NCBI GenBank assembly: GCA_018971065.1
Contig: JAGWVC010000093.1
Coordinates: 1 to 15,303, forward strand
Direction: 5' to 3'
DNA from: Sphingomonadales bacterium
GTDB taxonomy: Bacteria > Pseudomonadota > Alphaproteobacteria > Sphingomonadales > Sphingomonadaceae
Length of the DNA stretch: 15,303 bases
The notes beneath the pieces are model-generated. The model saw only the letters and a program-made list of their open reading frames with translations. It was not told the DNA's origin and made no database searches. Shown here piece after piece: positions 13,746 through 15,303 of the stretch. Each line of letters starts with the position of its first letter. Position 1 is the stretch's first letter. Position numbers and translations under genes: made by a program.

Positions 13746-13749
13746 TCCT
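13746..13749 (-). promoter_or_regulatory. Ribosome-binding site for the ATG at 13738
   Basis: On the minus strand AGGA lies 7 bases before the ATG at 13738 and overlaps the TAG stop of the response-regulator gene. This spacing is near ideal and is the main evidence that the GIY-YIG gene originally began at 13738, in a different frame from its body. Confidence 0.65.
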
Positions 13750-14503
13750 ATCGATCGATCAGCAGGACATACCCGCCTTCGCTGGTGTTGAGAATGCGCA
13801 CGCCCGGCAGCAGCTTGCGCCGCAGGTACGAGATCGAGACCTTCAGGTTCAGATCGGTGATCGGGTGATGGTTGCGGCTCGCCTCGGCTTGCAGCCGCAC
13901 CGACGAAACCGGCCGCCCCGGCCGCTCCATCAGCGCCGACAGCATGCGGGTTTCCTTCGGCGTCAGCAGTTCCACCCGGCAGGCCGGCGCCAGCAGTTCG
14001 CTGGCCCGCACCACGGCGGCCGCCTTCGCGCGCTGCAAGTGCAGCCTCGACAGCATCGCTCGAAACCGCGCGATCCCCTCCGATGGCGTTGTCTTTTCCA
14101 CGTCCATCACATCGTCGAAGCCGCTGTACAGCAGTTGCGCGCGCCGTTGCGGGGTGCTGCCCTTCATCAGGCACACGGTCATCCGGTTCTGCAGCAGCGC
14201 CCGGTTCCGGCGATGCAACGGGCCGATGCGGCGCACGTCGTTGCCGCCGATCACCAGCACGTCGAAGCCGCTGAGCGCCGAGGACAGGAACGCGGTTTCG
14301 TCGGGCGAATAGGCAAAGTCCTCGTGGAACTGGAACACCTGGCGCATCCATTGGGTGCGGTTGTCCGATCCGGTATCGTGAAATGCCAGGTAGCGCGTGC
14401 GCATCTCGCCCACGGTGATCGGGTCAGGTGCGGCAAACGGCGCCGATCGTGACACGGCGGACGCGCCTCCCTGCGACGACGGGGAAAACGAATGATGCAT
14501 CAT
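13748..14503 (-). CDS. Atypical OmpR-type response regulator lacking the phospho-acceptor Asp
   Basis: 251 residues from the ATG at 14503 (AAGG 9 bases upstream; a second ATG follows at once). After a low-complexity N-terminus (1-33), residues about 34-157 have the receiver-like alternation of strands and helices. The beta-3 end, where Asp is phosphorylated, reads FDVLVIGGND (80-89), with Gly86 in the Asp position. The later segment TVCLMKGSTPQRRAQLLYSG (109-128) and FDDVMD follow the receiver plan. A winged-helix DNA-binding domain (Trans_reg_C) occupies about 170-250: ELLTPKETRMLSALMERPGR, DLNLKVSISYLRRKL, then the wing LNTSEGGYVLL. It should bind DNA without classical phosphorylation. No histidine kinase is adjacent. 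The GIY-YIG gene follows with overlapping signals. Confidence 0.82.
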   Translation of the reverse strand: MMHHSFSPSSQGGASAVSRSAPFAAPDPITVGEMRTRYLAFHDTGSDNRTQWMRQVFQFHEDFAYSPDETAFLSSALSGFDVLVIGGNDVRRIGPLHRRNRALLQNRMTVCLMKGSTPQRRAQLLYSGFDDVMDVEKTTPSEGIARFRAMLSRLHLQRAKAAAVVRASELLAPACRVELLTPKETRMLSALMERPGRPVSSVRLQAEASRNHHPITDLNLKVSISYLRRKLLPGVRILNTSEGGYVLLIDR

Positions 14504-14556
14504 GGCGTGTGGCCTTTTCGGGTTACATGGCAACCCCGTGGAATAGCTTCCCGGGG

Positions 14557-14569
14557 GATTTCGGAAATC
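14557..14569. promoter_or_regulatory. Inverted repeat, possible operator
   Basis: GATTTC-G-GAAATC is a perfect 6-1-6 dyad, 54 bases upstream of the regulator's start codon. It could be an operator for autoregulation; no known factor is recognised. Confidence 0.35.
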
Positions 14570-14591
14570 GATGACATTGTGCAAACGAACG

Positions 14592-14609
14592 ATTATTCGA
14601 CCGAATAAT
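14592..14609. promoter_or_regulatory. Perfect 8-2-8 inverted repeat, possible operator
   Basis: ATTATTCG-AC-CGAATAAT is a perfect palindrome around a 2-base centre, in the AT-rich region upstream of the regulator gene. Its length and position fit a dimeric transcription factor site. With a 2-base gap it cannot form a good RNA hairpin, which favours protein binding. Confidence 0.45.
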
Positions 14610-14700
14610 AACTGTTGATTTTTATGCTTCGGTCATTTTGCACCAAATCCGTCCATCTCGATGCGATATTAAAATCAGTAATTCAGCATCGGCCCCTGTC

Positions 14701-14714
14701 AGTATTTGTATACT
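14701..14714. promoter_or_regulatory. Short inverted repeat AGTAT-N4-ATACT
   Basis: A perfect 5-4-5 dyad in the middle of the AT-rich region. It is short enough to arise by chance in AT-rich DNA, so only weakly supported as a site. Confidence 0.2.
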
Positions 14715-14882
14715 ACCGGACGTTCTTTTCAATTCCGGCAAAAGGTTAACAAAATAGTGACCATGCAACCTGCTCATCCGGTTGGCAAACAATAATTTCG
14801 ATGATGAACAATTGCTTTACCAAGCATTCCGAATATCACCGCAGTGGGTGCGTCAGTGCCCTGATCCGCTTCGGCAGGGGGG

Positions 14883-14911
14883 TTGAGCTACCCCGTCGCG
14901 CCGCCTAGCCT
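14883..14911 (+). promoter_or_regulatory. Possible sigma-70-type promoter for the dioxygenase gene
   Basis: TTGAGC (14883-14888), a 17-base spacer and TAGCCT (14906-14911) resemble a degenerate -35/-10 pair, with an expected transcript start near 14918 and about 30 untranslated bases. The match is partial. Confidence 0.25.
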
Positions 14912-14946
14912 TGCCTCCGGCCCCGCGTTCGGGGTGGGAGAGGACG

Positions 14947-15303
14947 ATGCCGGAAACCCCCTTGGATGCGCTGGCCCGGCGCGTCGCGGAAACGCCCCTG
15001 TTCTCGTGCGAAGCCTTGCTCTCGGGCGATCACGCCGCTGAACTGCAAGCCCTGCTGCTGGCGCGCGGCGTCCTCGTCTGGCGCAATCTCGCCATCACCC
15101 CGGAAGAACAGCGCCGCATCACCGCGCAATTCGGCCCGCTGCGCACCGGTCCCGATGACGACGGCCTCCAGCAGGTCACCATCGATCCGCACCAAAGCGC
15201 CGAATACACCGCCTATCAGGCCAACACGATGCTATGGCACATGGATGGCTACCACGATCAGACCGTGCCCTGCCTCGGCGGCTCGTTCCGGCCGATCCGC
15301 CTC
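14947..15303 (+). CDS. TauD/TfdA-type Fe(II)/2-oxoglutarate dioxygenase (partial, N-terminal part)
   Basis: 119 residues are visible from the ATG at 14947, with ribosome site GGGAGAGG 3 bases upstream; the gene runs off the window. The start fits the family: an N-terminal segment ending LLLARGVLVWRNLAITPEEQ (first residue 36), then QFGPL (61-65). The iron-binding HxD motif is in WHMDGYHD, with His98 and Asp100. The second His and the 2-oxoglutarate-binding Arg would lie beyond the window. These enzymes oxidise small molecules by hydroxylation coupled to 2-oxoglutarate decarboxylation, for example taurine or aryloxyalkanoates. The substrate cannot be predicted. It diverges from the response-regulator gene, which may control it (inference). 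Confidence 0.82.
   Translation, partial: MPETPLDALARRVAETPLFSCEALLSGDHAAELQALLLARGVLVWRNLAITPEEQRRITAQFGPLRTGPDDDGLQQVTIDPHQSAEYTAYQANTMLWHMDGYHDQTVPCLGGSFRPIRL

Larger units (their letters stand above)
14504..14946. other. AT-rich divergent intergenic region between the regulator and the dioxygenase
   Basis: 443 bases with no gene. From about 14575 to 14850 the GC content drops well below the rest of the window. It contains three perfect dyads listed separately (14557-14569, 14592-14609, 14701-14714), a possible promoter at 14883-14911, a small hairpin with arms CCCCG (14921-14925) and CGGGG (14930-14934), and the ribosome site GGGAGAGG (14936-14943) of the dioxygenase. It is the likely control region for both flanking genes. 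Confidence 0.7.

Noticed and set aside
14921..14934. CCCCG/CGGGG hairpin as a terminator
   Set aside because: A 5-bp stem with no T-run, lying just before the dioxygenase ribosome site; position argues against termination.

Overview
The window is high-GC DNA, strongly biased to G or C at third codon positions, from an alphaproteobacterium. Sphingomonadales (Sphingomonas/Novosphingobium-like) is the best guess. Support comes from the mix of a TonB-dependent receptor, SRPBCC and SnoaL/NTF2-like proteins, a TauD/TfdA-type dioxygenase, SthA, and two sites resembling EcfG (general stress sigma factor) promoters. This is inference from gene content; no rRNA, tRNA or phylogenetic marker is present. 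There is no insertion sequence, CRISPR array or phage gene.

Layout. (1) 1-1117, plus strand: the end of an FAD-type oxidoreductase gene, an SRPBCC/CoxG-like gene and an NTF2-like gene, joined by two 4-base stop/start overlaps, then a convergent TetR/AcrR repressor (1121-1768). (2) 1938-5095, envelope-type genes: a GT4 glycosyltransferase on plus, facing a minus-strand pair of a PAPS-type sulfotransferase followed by a secreted M23 peptidase. (3) 5258-6051: a 76-residue single-span membrane protein behind an EcfG-like promoter, convergent with a SnoaL-like gene. (4) 6150-10127, plus strand: a TonB-dependent receptor, then sthA (soluble transhydrogenase), whose start region can fold into a hairpin. 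(5) 10137-13273, a probable c-di-GMP locus: two overlapping PilZ genes on minus, divergent from an MHYT-GGDEF-EAL gene whose GGDEF site is degenerate and EAL site intact, with a perfect EcfG-type promoter between them. (6) 13303-14503, minus strand: a response-regulator-like protein lacking the phospho-acceptor Asp, then a GIY-YIG (DUF123) gene whose first codons are in a different frame from the rest, across a run of six C. (7) An AT-rich intergenic region with three short dyads, then the start of a TauD/TfdA-like dioxygenase running off the end.

Genes mostly alternate strand in short convergent pairs with 3-29 bases between stops and no recognisable intrinsic terminators. The candidate least like a textbook system is the stretch 10137-14503: a phosphodiesterase with a dead cyclase domain, two translationally coupled PilZ receptors, a possible general stress promoter, and next to it an orphan regulator that cannot be phosphorylated in the usual way. 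That these form one circuit is inference from position only.
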